A DNA stretch of 64,000 bases, taken from the NCBI RefSeq assembly GCF_002807035.1, contig NZ_NIUC01000001.1:1-64000 (forward strand). The letters run 5' to 3'. A program made the translations under genes and the position numbers. Numbering within the stretch: position 1 is the first letter of the stretch; every line of letters begins with the position of its first letter. This DNA is from Algoriphagus formosus (GTDB taxonomy: Bacteria; Bacteroidota; Bacteroidia; Cytophagales; Cyclobacteriaceae). Of this stretch, positions 7,946 to 16,796 are shown piece by piece. The notes beneath the pieces are model-generated. The model was not told the origin of the DNA and made no database searches. It saw nothing but the letters and a program-made list of their open reading frames with translations.

Positions 7946-10480
7946 ATGCAAACACCCTACGAGACTGAAGTAGCCAAGCGATTTACTATTTATAATTCAC
8001 TTTTTCTAGATCTTCCTTTTGATCATATTTTTCGAACAGGCACTATGCTTCCCTTATTGGCAACTTCCTGTACGAAAGGTTTTGAAGAAGGTAAATCTCC
8101 CCGAGCAATCATAGAGGGGTTTTTCAACGAGATGATGCCAAACAATTCCGAGAAGGAACGCAGTGATCTCCTATTCCAAATGATTCAGTACGTAGAGCGG
8201 CAGGTGGTTTTATTTGATTCCATCGAAGATGCAGCCTATGAGAAAATCAATGATTTGGGAGGAAAGGGTTCGATCAAAGCCTTGATTACAAGGGCAGAAG
8301 GCGACCGGAAGAAAGAAGCTTTAATTGAAAAGCTGAAGACTTTTTCCGTGCGTTTGACTTTGACAGCCCACCCAACTCAATTTTACCCCGGGAATGTTCT
8401 GGGAATTATCACGGATTTAGAAGATGCCATTCGTCATGATGATATTGGTCGGATCAATTTGCTTTTGCAGCAGCTAGGAAAAACTGGCTTTATCAATCGG
8501 GAAAAGCCATCTCCTTTTGATGAAGCAGTGAGCTTGATTTGGTATTTGGAAAACGTCTTTTACCAAAGTATTTCAGATATCATGATCCGTTTGCTAAAAA
8601 GCTTGGATCAACCACTGCATACTTGGGAAAACCCAGGCTTATTGAAAATTGGATTTTGGCCGGGAGGTGATCGGGATGGGAATCCATTTGTGACCCACGA
8701 GACTACACTCCAAGTAGCCGAAAGACTAAAAAAATGGATTCTACGCTGCTACTATCGAGATCTTAGAAAACTCAGACGCCGTCTAACTTTCAAACATGTG
8801 GAGGAGGTGATGCTCCGCGTAGAGCGCGGCATTTATGTGACCTTATTTGAGGAAAAACCGATATATAACAGCGCAGAAGAGCTTTTAGGAGAATTGCTGA
8901 CTGCAAGAGAAGCGCTGATCAAATATCATGATGGACTATTCTTAGAGCTTCTGGACGAATTCATCTTGAAGGTTCGGATTTTTGGCTTTCATTTTTCATA
9001 CATGGATATGCGGCAGGATAGTCGAAAGCATGATGGGCTTTGGGATGAGCTTTTGCAGATAGAGGGTGTATCTTGGAAGGAAGATGAAAAGGATCAAATT
9101 GACCAAATTCTATCCTTAAAATCCCTACCAAAAGTAGAGAAGTTCAAAGATGAATTTCATCAGGAAATGCTTCGTTCTATTCAAAGTATTGGTACCATTC
9201 AAGACAGGAATGGCCCTGATGCTCTGCACCGATACATCATTTCTAACTGTCAATCTGTAAAACATCTGTTGGAGGTTTTTCAACTGACCAAACTTAGTCT
9301 TGACCCAGATGATAAAGGGATGAATTTGGATATTGTGCCTCTTTTTGAAACGGTCGATGACTTAGCGGCGGCACCGGAAATCATGTCTTTCCTTTATAAA
9401 CTTCCTGTCTATCAAAAACACCTTCAACACAGAGGAAATAAGCAAACGATCATGTTGGGCTTTTCGGACGGAACCAAAGACGGTGGCTATCTCAAGGCCA
9501 ATTGGTCCATCTTGAGAGCAAAAGAGGAAATGACTCGGGTTTCCCGGGAAAATGGCATCGAAGTAGTCTTTTTTGACGGGCGTGGTGGACCGCCAGCTCG
9601 AGGAGGTGGTAATATGCATAATTTCTATGCTTCCCTTGGAGAGCGGGTAGAAAATGCAGAAATCCAAGTGACGATTCAGGGTCAAACCATCTCGGCCAAC
9701 TATGGAAAGCAGGCTTCTTGTGTCTACAATTTTGAGCAGTTATTAAGTGCAGGTTTGGAAAATCACCTGTACTCAGATGAAGAGCGAAACCTTTCAGAAA
9801 GCCAACGTGTACTCATTTCAGAGCTGGCTGATAGAGGCTATGAAGCCTACAAAGAGTTTAAAAACCATCCTAAGTTTGTGCCATATCTAGAGCATGTGAC
9901 CCCTTTGAAGTTTTTTGGAATGACCAATATTGGTTCAAGACCTTTGAAGCGGGGCAAATCAGATGGATTGAAGTTTGAAGATCTTAGAGCTATTCCTTTT
10001 GTGGGTTCTTGGGCTCAGATGAAGCAGAATATTCCTGGATTCTACGGAGTAGGAGCGGCAATTTCTGAATTGGAAGAACAGGGTAGAATTGCTGAGCTCA
10101 GAGATTTATACCAGCGCAGTTTATTCTTCAGGACTCTGCTAGGTAACTCTATGCAATCTTTGAACAAATGCTTTTATCCCGCTACCGCTTACCTTAGAGA
10201 GAATAAGGATTATGGTGAATTTTGGGAGCTTATGTATGAGGAATATCAGCGATCTATTGCTGCTATCAAGCAAGTGGCTGAGATGGAAGAGCTAATGAGA
10301 GACAATCCGGTGAGCCGCACATCCATTTCCATTCGTGAACGAATAGTTTTGCCTCTAATCACCATTCAGCAATATGCTATTCAAACCATGCTCGAAGAGG
10401 GCAAAGATGATAAAACGCTTCAAAAATTGATTTTGCGAAGTATGTTTGGAATCATCAATGCCGCAAGAAATGCCGCCTAA
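7946..10480 (+). CDS. ppc: Phosphoenolpyruvate carboxylase
   Basis: 844 residues from ATG 7946; a TTG nine codons upstream (7919) is a weaker choice. It carboxylates PEP to oxaloacetate to refill the TCA cycle. The first catalytic His is H142 in L-T-A-H-P-T. Other visible sites are the G-G-D-R-D-G-N-P-F-V-T block, the glycine loop F-D-G-R-G-G-P-P-A-R-G-G-G, the S-R-P-L-K-R-G block and R-A-I-P-F-V-G-S-W-A-Q. The C-terminus is R-N-A-A rather than the common R-N-T-G, which is a notable change because the terminal residues line the active and regulatory sites in E. coli. A terminator follows the stop by a few bases. It is a single-gene transcript. Confidence 0.96.
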   Translation: MQTPYETEVAKRFTIYNSLFLDLPFDHIFRTGTMLPLLATSCTKGFEEGKSPRAIIEGFFNEMMPNNSEKERSDLLFQMIQYVERQVVLFDSIEDAAYEKINDLGGKGSIKALITRAEGDRKKEALIEKLKTFSVRLTLTAHPTQFYPGNVLGIITDLEDAIRHDDIGRINLLLQQLGKTGFINREKPSPFDEAVSLIWYLENVFYQSISDIMIRLLKSLDQPLHTWENPGLLKIGFWPGGDRDGNPFVTHETTLQVAERLKKWILRCYYRDLRKLRRRLTFKHVEEVMLRVERGIYVTLFEEKPIYNSAEELLGELLTAREALIKYHDGLFLELLDEFILKVRIFGFHFSYMDMRQDSRKHDGLWDELLQIEGVSWKEDEKDQIDQILSLKSLPKVEKFKDEFHQEMLRSIQSIGTIQDRNGPDALHRYIISNCQSVKHLLEVFQLTKLSLDPDDKGMNLDIVPLFETVDDLAAAPEIMSFLYKLPVYQKHLQHRGNKQTIMLGFSDGTKDGGYLKANWSILRAKEEMTRVSRENGIEVVFFDGRGGPPARGGGNMHNFYASLGERVENAEIQVTIQGQTISANYGKQASCVYNFEQLLSAGLENHLYSDEERNLSESQRVLISELADRGYEAYKEFKNHPKFVPYLEHVTPLKFFGMTNIGSRPLKRGKSDGLKFEDLRAIPFVGSWAQMKQNIPGFYGVGAAISELEEQGRIAELRDLYQRSLFFRTLLGNSMQSLNKCFYPATAYLRENKDYGEFWELMYEEYQRSIAAIKQVAEMEELMRDNPVSRTSISIRERIVLPLITIQQYAIQTMLEEGKDDKTLQKLILRSMFGIINAARNAA

Positions 10481-10483
10481 AGT

Positions 10484-10513
10484 AAAAGCTCCCAAATCTG
10501 GGAGCTTTTTTTA
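10484..10513 (+). terminator. Rho-independent terminator of ppc
   Basis: A perfect stem AAAGCTCCCA/TGGGAGCTTT with a four-base loop AATC is followed by a run of T starting 20 bp after the ppc stop. The A-run on the left arm could also let it serve the convergent minus-strand gene at 10530-11162. Confidence 0.92.
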
Positions 10514-10529
10514 TGCATTTATCTTTCTG

Positions 10530-11162
10530 TTATTCTACAATTATCCCATCCTTTATGAGTTGCTTGACGATGGAGTTGGCAAATGCTGTCGAAAAATCCT
10601 CAAGCGAGGTGGGGTTTGTAGTCTCAGATTGAGTAGACCAAATTAATTCCTCCGAATTGGCATCGTATAGATTTGCTTCGAGGTAATAATTTTTGTCGGT
10701 GGTGTAGTAGCCCGGTTCGTACATGTAAGGACTATAGGTATTGTAATAAGGCCAAAATCTGCCATAGTATCCGTATCGCATGGGGGTGTACATGGTCGTA
10801 CCCGGTACGTAGCGTGTTTCATTGGTCTGATCCAGAAGAGTGACTGTAAGAATGGTTTCACTTCCGAGTTCCCTGATTTTATTCAGTACTTCTTCTTTTC
10901 TTTCTTCACCAGCTTTAAATCCGGGGGGAATTACCTCAAAACTGCTGACAGCTTCTACTCCTTTGGAATTGAGCAATTGCTCCAAATCACTCTCTACAGC
11001 TTGTCTAGCCAGTACATTCTGTGTCAATGCAGTTACAAATACGCTTTGGTACCCTGTGGCAGGTTTCGAGGGATTAGACCATGAGCCTAAAATACGAACG
11101 CTTGTTCCGCATGCACTTATGAGTAGAGCAATTAAGATGATGGGTAAAAGAGACCTTTTCAT
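10530..11162 (-). CDS. Putative envelope lipoprotein (DUF4136-like)
   Basis: 210 residues with a lipoprotein signal (MKRSLLPIILIALLISAC, lipobox Cys18). The mature part has an alternating alpha/beta pattern and a Tyr/Gly/Pro-rich surface stretch in the middle (about 128-155, many Y, then Y-Y-T-T-D-K-N-Y-Y-L-E-A-N-L-Y-D). The C-terminal E-L-I-W-S-T-Q-S-E-T block is typical of DUF4136-type periplasmic lipoproteins. Function is unknown. It lies convergent to ppc and is the last of three separately spaced minus-strand genes for exported proteins (10530-12511). Confidence 0.7.
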   Translation of the reverse strand: MKRSLLPIILIALLISACGTSVRILGSWSNPSKPATGYQSVFVTALTQNVLARQAVESDLEQLLNSKGVEAVSSFEVIPPGFKAGEERKEEVLNKIRELGSETILTVTLLDQTNETRYVPGTTMYTPMRYGYYGRFWPYYNTYSPYMYEPGYYTTDKNYYLEANLYDANSEELIWSTQSETTNPTSLEDFSTAFANSIVKQLIKDGIIVE

Positions 11163-11334
11163 AATGAGTCTTTTTGATTGGTGGTTTTTAATATTTTTTT
11201 CGAATTCTTTCGATAAACTGAAAACTAAGGCCTAAAAGAAGGAACATAGGCCAATTTCTTCAACCTTCCTTCTTCCCAACTGGAAAGCAAAGAAAACCAG
11301 CATCCTGCTTTCGTTATGAATAATCTAAATACTT

Positions 11335-11802
11335 TCAATATTCATCAATGAAAGGCAATTCTTGCTGAATGGAGTTTCTAATGGTATTGTGGATGTAATC
11401 GTCCAATTGAAGAAACTTTGCCGCATCTCTTGCTGAGGTAGCTTTTTTGAATCGCTTAAAATACCTAGAGTGAAGCTTTGCAAGAGCGGCGTCATTTTTC
11501 AGGATCCCATTCGCGAGTGTATTTGCAAGCTCATCAGTAATGGAATCATAGTTTTCTAAGTAATTATTGATGATCAAAAGCCTTTCTCTGCTCAAAAGCT
11601 GCCGCTCGGCTTCGTATTGTTGATAAACAGTCCAAAAAAGAGGAGCCACAGACTCGGGAAGGTCCATGACTGCCTCCACCAGTTGTCTTTTTCCCATTCC
11701 AAATTCTGCTTGGATGAGGGTGATTTCATCATCGACTGATTGAGCAAATAGGGTGGTTGAATAAAAAAGCCCGATACTGAGAAATAATACAATCTTTTTC
11801 AT
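11335..11802 (-). CDS. Small exported helical protein, unknown function
   Basis: 155 residues with a cleavable signal peptide (MKKIVLFLSIGLFYSTTLFAQ). The mature part is predicted almost all helical, with heptad-like Leu spacing around 60-140 (for example L-A-K-L-H-S-R-Y-F-K-R-F-K-K). The pattern resembles small periplasmic helical proteins, but I cannot assign a family. The gene is 58 bp downstream of the beta-barrel gene on the same strand and may be co-transcribed with it. Confidence 0.7.
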   Translation of the reverse strand: MKKIVLFLSIGLFYSTTLFAQSVDDEITLIQAEFGMGKRQLVEAVMDLPESVAPLFWTVYQQYEAERQLLSRERLLIINNYLENYDSITDELANTLANGILKNDAALAKLHSRYFKRFKKATSARDAAKFLQLDDYIHNTIRNSIQQELPFIDEY

Positions 11803-11860
11803 AGTTGTGAGGGGTAAATCGAATTGGGTAAAAACTTTAGGACTTGATTAAATGCTCTGT

Positions 11861-12511
11861 TTAGGGTATTCTGAAAACCAAGCCTCCTTCTAATCCAAAT
11901 TGATACATCGTGGAATAGGTACTCAACCCGGCTCCAGTTCCACCTGTTCCGAAATAGAATCCACCACCAACACTTTCTACAGCTGAAAACAAAGAGGCCT
12001 GAAGCCTTATAGCTACATTGGATGAAACCCAAAAATTTGAGCCAGCTCGGACATTCCAAGCGAGTTTTGTTGATGTTCTTTGGGTGTTGTTATCAGGATT
12101 TTTAATTGAAAAGATTCCCATTCCAACTCCAAGTCCTGCAAAAGGCTCGACCTTTTCATTTACTGGGATATATCTCGTTCCGTTTAGCATGATCCAATTG
12201 AAGCCAAGATCAAAATCAGTGGACTGAAGATCCCCATTCATTATATTTCCACTTTGGTAAATTGTAGGAGCATTCGTATCCTGTCGCAAATATTGTAGCT
12301 CCAAACCACCTTTTCTCGGAATCACATATTCAACACCCAGACCCCAACGAAAACCATCTTGGATAATTCCATTGTAATATGAACTAGGTGAGAAATAAGA
12401 GTTGAATTGATCTTTGAAAATGTAGCCCCCGTAGGCATTGACCCTAAACTCTTGGGCACTTAGGGAATTGGATAGAATTCCCAGAACAAAAATTAAAATA
12501 ATTTTTTTCAT
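11861..12511 (-). CDS. Outer-membrane beta-barrel protein (OmpW/porin-family-like)
   Basis: 216 residues with a signal peptide ending near S-L-S-A-Q (about residue 20). The mature part alternates amphipathic strands with many G/Y/F residues (Y-G-G-Y-I-F-K, G-L-G-V-E-Y-V, P-F-A-G-L-G-V-G-M-G-I-F) and ends with the aromatic-hydrophobic strand G-L-V-F-R-I-P. This fits an 8-stranded outer-membrane beta-barrel domain. It probably leads the two-gene minus-strand set with 11335-11802. Function is unknown. Confidence 0.78.
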   Translation of the reverse strand: MKKIILIFVLGILSNSLSAQEFRVNAYGGYIFKDQFNSYFSPSSYYNGIIQDGFRWGLGVEYVIPRKGGLELQYLRQDTNAPTIYQSGNIMNGDLQSTDFDLGFNWIMLNGTRYIPVNEKVEPFAGLGVGMGIFSIKNPDNNTQRTSTKLAWNVRAGSNFWVSSNVAIRLQASLFSAVESVGGGFYFGTGGTGAGLSTYSTMYQFGLEGGLVFRIP

Positions 12512-12705
12512 CTTTTTCGATTTAAAGTGATGAAAATTAAGAAATAAAAGAATAAAAAAATCTGATTATGAGTAAAATAATGAGCTAAATCAGTTTAAAA
12601 TATCAGAAAAACAGCAATAAAATTTGGCGGCTTTTTTTCCTGGTAGCCAAGGCAAACCAACTTAATTTAAGTCATAAAAGTATTCTCTTTGGAAATGGAT
12701 TGTCA

Positions 12706-12737
12706 GGAAAAAAAGAAAGCTCCTAATGGAGCTTTCT
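12706..12737 (-). terminator. Strong minus-strand terminator without an upstream gene
   Basis: Read on the minus strand, a perfect 10-bp stem AGAAAGCTCC/GGAGCTTTCT with loop ATTA is followed by TTTTTTCC. No minus-strand protein gene lies to its right up to 13077, which is why an RNA gene is proposed. Confidence 0.8.
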
Positions 12738-12890
12738 ATACCATGTCTTGATCAACTAAACTATAAGAAAAGCCTTACTCTCCGTATGAGCAGCAAAACC
12801 TTAATGCGACATAGTAACATCAGATACTACAGAAAACAGTTTTGGGTTCCGGCTTTTGGGATTTTTATGATTTCAGGGCTTTTTTCCTGT
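12738..12890 (-). ncRNA. Candidate small RNA ending at the 12706-12737 terminator
   Basis: A minus-strand segment of roughly 150-180 nt ends in a strong terminator but encodes no convincing protein. Within it ACTATGTC (12804-12811) can pair with GACATGGT (12740-12747), enclosing about 55 nt. An inner CTC/GAG hairpin is also visible. A long hairpin with internal bulges would be compatible with a 6S-like or regulatory RNA, but I cannot assign a family. The 5' end is not defined, since no clear TTTG/TAnnTTTG promoter was found. The right boundary given is approximate. Confidence 0.35.
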
Positions 12891-13077
12891 CCATCGGTTT
12901 AATTTCAGGATTAAAAAAAATACTCATTTTCGAACAGAAATGGCTTTTGTAGCCGATACGAACAGTATTTTTTGGCTCGTATTTTTAGATTTTTTTGAAA
13001 AGGCGAAATGTTAAATCGTCTTCTCTCCCTAAGGAGATCGAATATTTTGTATTTTTCAATTTCTGAATACGAAGCCC

Positions 13078-13923
13078 ATGAATCATCTCGAAACAAGTTA
13101 CCAATCTCCAGATGGAGTGAAACTTTATCTTCAAGCTTGGATGCCAGATCAACCCAAAGCGGCTCTACTTCTCATTCATGGTCTTGGTGAGCACAGCGGA
13201 AGATATGAATCCTTGGTAAATGGGCTAGGGGAGTTGGATGTGGCAGTCTTTACTTTTGATGGGCGAGGACATGGAAAGTCAGATCTTCCCAGTCCCAGTG
13301 CTTATTTTGATTCTTATCAGACTTATTTGGAAGATATTCACGCCTTGTATGGGAAAGTGAAAGCCTATGTGCCCGGCGTTCCAACTTTTATCTTTGGGCA
13401 TAGCATGGGTGGGGGATTGGCGGCAGCCTATGCACTGAAGTTTAAACCTGATACAAGCGGCATTATTCTATCTGCTCCAGCTATCAAAGAAGCTGCCGGG
13501 ACCTCGCCGCTTTTGGTAGCGATTTCTGGAATTCTAAATAAAATCGCCCCAAAACTGAAAGCCTTGGCATTAGATATTGAGGGAGTTTCCCGGATTCCTG
13601 ACGAAGTGGAGAAGTACAAAAACGATCCCTTGGTTTACCAGGATAAAATCCCGGTGCGAACCGGATATGAACTTCTACAGATGATGAGATTTATTCAAAC
13701 TCAGGCGAGTGAATTCGATTTTCCTTTTTTGATTATGCATGGGACAGCCGATCGGCTGACCAATCCTGAGGGTTCTCAATTGCTCTTTGACCGCTCGCCT
13801 GCTAGCGATAAGGCCATGCGGACTTTTGTAGGCGCTTATCATGAGCTATTAAATGATTTGGACCGAGAAGAGGTCTTGAGGTTGATTCTGGAGTGGGTGA
13901 GAAATAGGATACAGGAAGTTTAG
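13078..13923 (+). CDS. Alpha/beta hydrolase, monoacylglycerol-lipase-like
   Basis: 281 residues of the serine aminopeptidase S33/lysophospholipase family. The oxyanion region is L-I-H-G-L-G-E-H, the nucleophile elbow G-H-S-M-G-G has Ser109, the acid is Asp225 in H-G-T-A-D-R-L-T, and the base is His255 in G-A-Y-H-E-L. The T-F-D-G-R-G-H-G-K-S-D block is typical of monoglyceride lipases. No signal peptide is present, so it acts in the cytoplasm, probably on monoacylglycerols or lysophospholipids. It is a single gene, about 110 bp before the ABC operon. Confidence 0.9.
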   Translation: MNHLETSYQSPDGVKLYLQAWMPDQPKAALLLIHGLGEHSGRYESLVNGLGELDVAVFTFDGRGHGKSDLPSPSAYFDSYQTYLEDIHALYGKVKAYVPGVPTFIFGHSMGGGLAAAYALKFKPDTSGIILSAPAIKEAAGTSPLLVAISGILNKIAPKLKALALDIEGVSRIPDEVEKYKNDPLVYQDKIPVRTGYELLQMMRFIQTQASEFDFPFLIMHGTADRLTNPEGSQLLFDRSPASDKAMRTFVGAYHELLNDLDREEVLRLILEWVRNRIQEV

Positions 13924-13966
13924 CCAGAGTCGCAGATTTAACTTTTAAAAAAAATCAATTAAAAAA

Positions 13967-14021
13967 TTTGACAGAAAAATTTTTTGCTTTATGTTAGTGT
14001 CATAATACACTATGACACTAA
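13967..14021 (+). promoter_or_regulatory. Promoter and 28-bp palindromic operator of the ABC/GntR operon
   Basis: A perfect inverted repeat has arms TTAGTGTCATA (13994-14004) and TATGACACTAA (14011-14021) around six bases. A Bacteroidota-type promoter overlaps it: TTTG at 13967-13970, 19 bp, then TATGTTAG at 13990-13997 (one or two mismatches from TAnnTTTG). The palindrome would cover the -7 element and start site. The operon encodes a YtrA-type GntR repressor (15751-16125), so autoregulation through this site is the natural inference. Confidence 0.75.
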
Positions 14022-14031
14022 TACACTGCTT

Positions 14032-14883
14032 ATGATTCAGGTACAAAATTTGGATTTTTCCTATCCAAAGAAGCCTCAACTCTTTTCCCGGTTAAATTGG
14101 GAAAGCAGCACAGGGAATATTATCGGGATGCTTGGTAAAAATGGCGCGGGCAAGTCCAGCTTTCTTCGAATTCTGGCCGGCTTATTATTTCCAGACAATG
14201 GCCAACTGTCTGTTTTGGGTTTTTCTCCCGAGGAAAGGGCGAGTGCTTTTTTACAAGAGGTATTCTTCGTTCCCGATGAAAATTATCTTCCCGGACACCT
14301 ATCTGCTGAGCGGTATCGGCAAATTTTACAGCCCTTTTATCCCCGATTTGATGGGGAAACTTTTTCACGGTTGCTAGATCGATTTGAAGTCAATTCTCAG
14401 GAAAAGATTAAAAACCTATCCTTCGGTCAGCAGAAAAAAGTTGGATTGTCAATGGCCTTGAGTTCAGGTTGTGCCCTGATTCTGTTGGATGAGCCTACAA
14501 ATGGACTGGATATTTCGGGTAAATCTGTATTCCGTAAGGAACTGATTTCAGTGCTAAGTGAAGATCAAACAGTGATAATTGCCACGCATTTGATACGGGA
14601 TTTGGAGAATACGCTGGACCGGGTGATGATTTTGGACCAAGGGCAAATCAAACTGGATGCAGACCTCAGCGATCTGGCAGATTCACTCCATTTTGGAATC
14701 AGTCAATCAGCGGTGCCCGATGCGATTTTTTCTCAATCTTCAGCCTTGGGGGTCCAATTCATTCAGGCGCGAACTACTCAAGCCCAAACGGTAGTGAACC
14801 TAGAATTACTCTTCGAAGGGGTCACCTCAGGGGTTCCAATAGCTTCTTTTCTTTCAGAAACTAATAATTCTCTTATGATATGA
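14032..14883 (+). CDS. ABC transporter ATP-binding protein (YtrB-like)
   Basis: 283 residues from ATG 14032; the open frame upstream to 13984 runs through the operator and is not likely translated. Walker A is G-K-N-G-A-G-K-S (35-42), the signature L-S-F-G-Q-Q-K-K lies near 130, and Walker B with the following Glu is L-I-L-L-D-E-P-T-N-G-L-D. The C-terminal 80 residues resemble the regulatory tail of YtrB-like ATPases. It drives the permease encoded next, with which it overlaps in an ATGA (14880-14883). The substrate is unknown; related Gram-positive ytr operons respond to cell-wall antibiotics. Confidence 0.92.
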   Translation: MIQVQNLDFSYPKKPQLFSRLNWESSTGNIIGMLGKNGAGKSSFLRILAGLLFPDNGQLSVLGFSPEERASAFLQEVFFVPDENYLPGHLSAERYRQILQPFYPRFDGETFSRLLDRFEVNSQEKIKNLSFGQQKKVGLSMALSSGCALILLDEPTNGLDISGKSVFRKELISVLSEDQTVIIATHLIRDLENTLDRVMILDQGQIKLDADLSDLADSLHFGISQSAVPDAIFSQSSALGVQFIQARTTQAQTVVNLELLFEGVTSGVPIASFLSETNNSLMI

Positions 14884-15749
14884 ATACATCTAACGCTATC
14901 AGCTTGACCAGAATGGGCTTGCTACTCAGGTATAGTTGGAAGTTAAATAAGGGGCATTATTTAGCTTTTATTCTAAGCATATTTCTGATTATTAGCATTC
15001 TGTTTGGAGTCATTCTATTTTCAAATGCTGGCATGCTGAATATGCTTAAGGAGCCATACAGAACTTCAAATATATTTGGCTATGCTCATGGATTATTTCT
15101 CAGTGGGTATTTTGTCATTTGTTTGCTTTGGGTGGGACAAAGCTTCCTAGCTCTGAGAAACCCTCAAAATGCAAAAAGCTATTTGATGCTGCCGGCAAGC
15201 AATGCAGAGAAATATATAGTCGAGCTTTCAATTAAGATGGCCGGCTTGTTCATCATTTATCCCATTATTTTTTGGGTAGCTTCTAATTTAGGTTTGGGCT
15301 TATTCCAATTGTTTGGTCCGCTTTTCTTTACAAATGTCACCATAGATTATATAGGGATTTTGGAATCGAAGGAGTTCTGGCTGATAGAAGATTTCGGAGA
15401 GCAGTTATTCTTTATAAAGCTGATTCTATTAGGTCTTTTTGCTCTGATTCCATCTTTGATTTGGGCGGGAAGCTTGATTTTTGGAAAGTATAATTTTATC
15501 GGGATGCCATTCAGCTTTATTGTGGTCTACTTGGCAATCAGTGCGACTTCTATCGCACTATCATGGATTATGTTTCCAGAAACTATAACCGTCAATGAGC
15601 AGGTGAAATTTGAAATCCTCAATGTTGATAAGCCTGAAATACTTCCTGAAACTCCTTTGATTATCATCATGGCTGCTATCTGGATATGGCTAGCGGTGAT
15701 TTTATCCTATGTGGTGGCCTATTTCAAACTGACCGAAAAGCAGGTATAA
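14880..15749 (+). CDS. ABC transporter permease
   Basis: 289 residues with about six predicted membrane helices (for example 22-45, 70-92, 110-138, 176-195, 205-228 and 258-280). It lacks conserved family motifs beyond the general ABC-2-like layout. The start overlaps the ATPase stop by 4 bp, so translation is coupled. With the ATPase it would form a complete exporter (2+2 subunits). One base separates its stop from the GntR regulator gene. Confidence 0.85.
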   Translation: MNTSNAISLTRMGLLLRYSWKLNKGHYLAFILSIFLIISILFGVILFSNAGMLNMLKEPYRTSNIFGYAHGLFLSGYFVICLLWVGQSFLALRNPQNAKSYLMLPASNAEKYIVELSIKMAGLFIIYPIIFWVASNLGLGLFQLFGPLFFTNVTIDYIGILESKEFWLIEDFGEQLFFIKLILLGLFALIPSLIWAGSLIFGKYNFIGMPFSFIVVYLAISATSIALSWIMFPETITVNEQVKFEILNVDKPEILPETPLIIIMAAIWIWLAVILSYVVAYFKLTEKQV

Positions 15750-15750
15750 G

Positions 15751-16125
15751 ATGGACTTTAGCGAACATAAAAACATCTTTCTGCAGATCCGGGATTGGAT
15801 GGTCGATCAGATACTCACCGGGAATTTGCAACCTGGAGACAAAATTCCTTCTGTTCGGGAACTGGCTGCAGATATCGAAGTGAATCGAAACACGGTCATG
15901 CGTAGCTATGCGCTGATGGAGGAGGAGGGGATTCTGGAGAATAAGCGTGGCATAGGCTTTTTTGTATCTACGGGAGCCAAATCAACTCTGCTGAGCATTC
16001 AGCGAAAAGAATTCTTTTCGGAGGTTCTGCCTCCCATTATTCATCAGATTCAAGTCTTAAATCTTAATTCAGAAGATCTAGAATCACTTCTTGCAGTTAT
16101 CCACTCAAATGATATTAAAAAATGA
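15751..16125 (+). CDS. GntR-family regulator, YtrA subfamily
   Basis: 124 residues. The N-terminal winged helix (about 5-75) carries the family blocks I-L-T-G-N-L-Q-P-G-D-K-I-P-S-V-R-E-L-A and V-N-R-N-T-V-M-R-S-Y. The short C-terminal helical tail of about 45 residues places it in the YtrA group, which lacks a large effector domain and usually controls a neighbouring ABC operon. The palindrome at 13994-14021 is the likely target. Its stop overlaps the next gene's start (ATGA, 16122-16125). Confidence 0.92.
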   Translation: MDFSEHKNIFLQIRDWMVDQILTGNLQPGDKIPSVRELAADIEVNRNTVMRSYALMEEEGILENKRGIGFFVSTGAKSTLLSIQRKEFFSEVLPPIIHQIQVLNLNSEDLESLLAVIHSNDIKK

Positions 16126-16748
16126 AAAGGAGCAATAAATTAATCGTTGGTTATTTAAGTTTTTTATGGGTTAGCTTGATAATCACCTTGGTTATTTCTT
16201 TCGCTATGACGCCCCAAGGAGGCTTTTCATTCGTAGATCAAGTTCGGTCTGAGAAATTTGAAATAGATGATTTTTCCGCTGTGAAAATTCAAAATACCAA
16301 GTACTTGAAGATTGTAAAGGCTGACTCTACCTACCTGGAATACATCAGCATACATGGAGGGGATGTGAAACCTCCCAAAACAGAACCTGTTCAAAATTAC
16401 CGGGTCAGCCAGGATACCTTGTACATCGATAAGTTACAGCAAGCATCCAATGGGAGTTTTATGCTAAAAGTGAGAAACCTCAGTCAGATTCTAGTCATGG
16501 ATGAGAGTGAGGTGATCATTAAAAATCAAACCATGGATACTTTGGTTTTTAAAAGCCCGCTGCACCAATTGCAAATCATCGGGCTTGACAGCGGATCGGT
16601 GGATTATCGCTCTGGACAGCTATTTCTCAAGGGAACGATCGGGGAATTGACAGGAAGTCTCAAAGATCGGGCTTGGCTGAGCATTCCGAGTAAAATCGGT
16701 AAAATCAATCTTGAAAAAGGAGAAAAAGCAACAGTATTCGTAGAGTAG
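16122..16748 (+). CDS. Membrane-anchored protein with DUF2807-like beta-helix domain
   Basis: 208 residues with one N-terminal membrane anchor (about 8-30). The remainder consists of short beta repeats (F-S-A-V-K-I-Q-N-T-K, V-R-N-L-S-Q-I-L-V-M-D-E-S-E-V, L-Q-I-I-G-L-D-S-G-S-V) of the type found in DUF2807/GIN-domain adhesin-head proteins. It is the last gene of the ABC/GntR operon and is translationally coupled to the regulator. It may shield or sense at the outer face of the membrane; that is inference. Confidence 0.75.
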   Translation: MKRSNKLIVGYLSFLWVSLIITLVISFAMTPQGGFSFVDQVRSEKFEIDDFSAVKIQNTKYLKIVKADSTYLEYISIHGGDVKPPKTEPVQNYRVSQDTLYIDKLQQASNGSFMLKVRNLSQILVMDESEVIIKNQTMDTLVFKSPLHQLQIIGLDSGSVDYRSGQLFLKGTIGELTGSLKDRAWLSIPSKIGKINLEKGEKATVFVE

Positions 16749-16796
16749 GAGTCAGTCCCTTTTGTGGAGTACTAAAAGATGGCACCTTTGAATCTC

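Larger units (their letters stand above)
12512..13077. other. 566-bp intergenic region with a candidate RNA gene
   Basis: No coding sequence was accepted here. The short open frame at 12911-13096 on the minus strand overlaps the start of the next gene and shows no protein-family features. The only structure found is the minus-strand hairpin/terminator at 12706-12737 and the pairing upstream of it, listed separately as a candidate small RNA. Confidence 0.6.

Noticed and set aside
12911..13096. 61-residue minus-strand open frame upstream of the hydrolase gene
   Set aside because: Overlaps the hydrolase start, has no recognisable domain, and its terminator would be 170 bp away; an RNA gene explains the region better.
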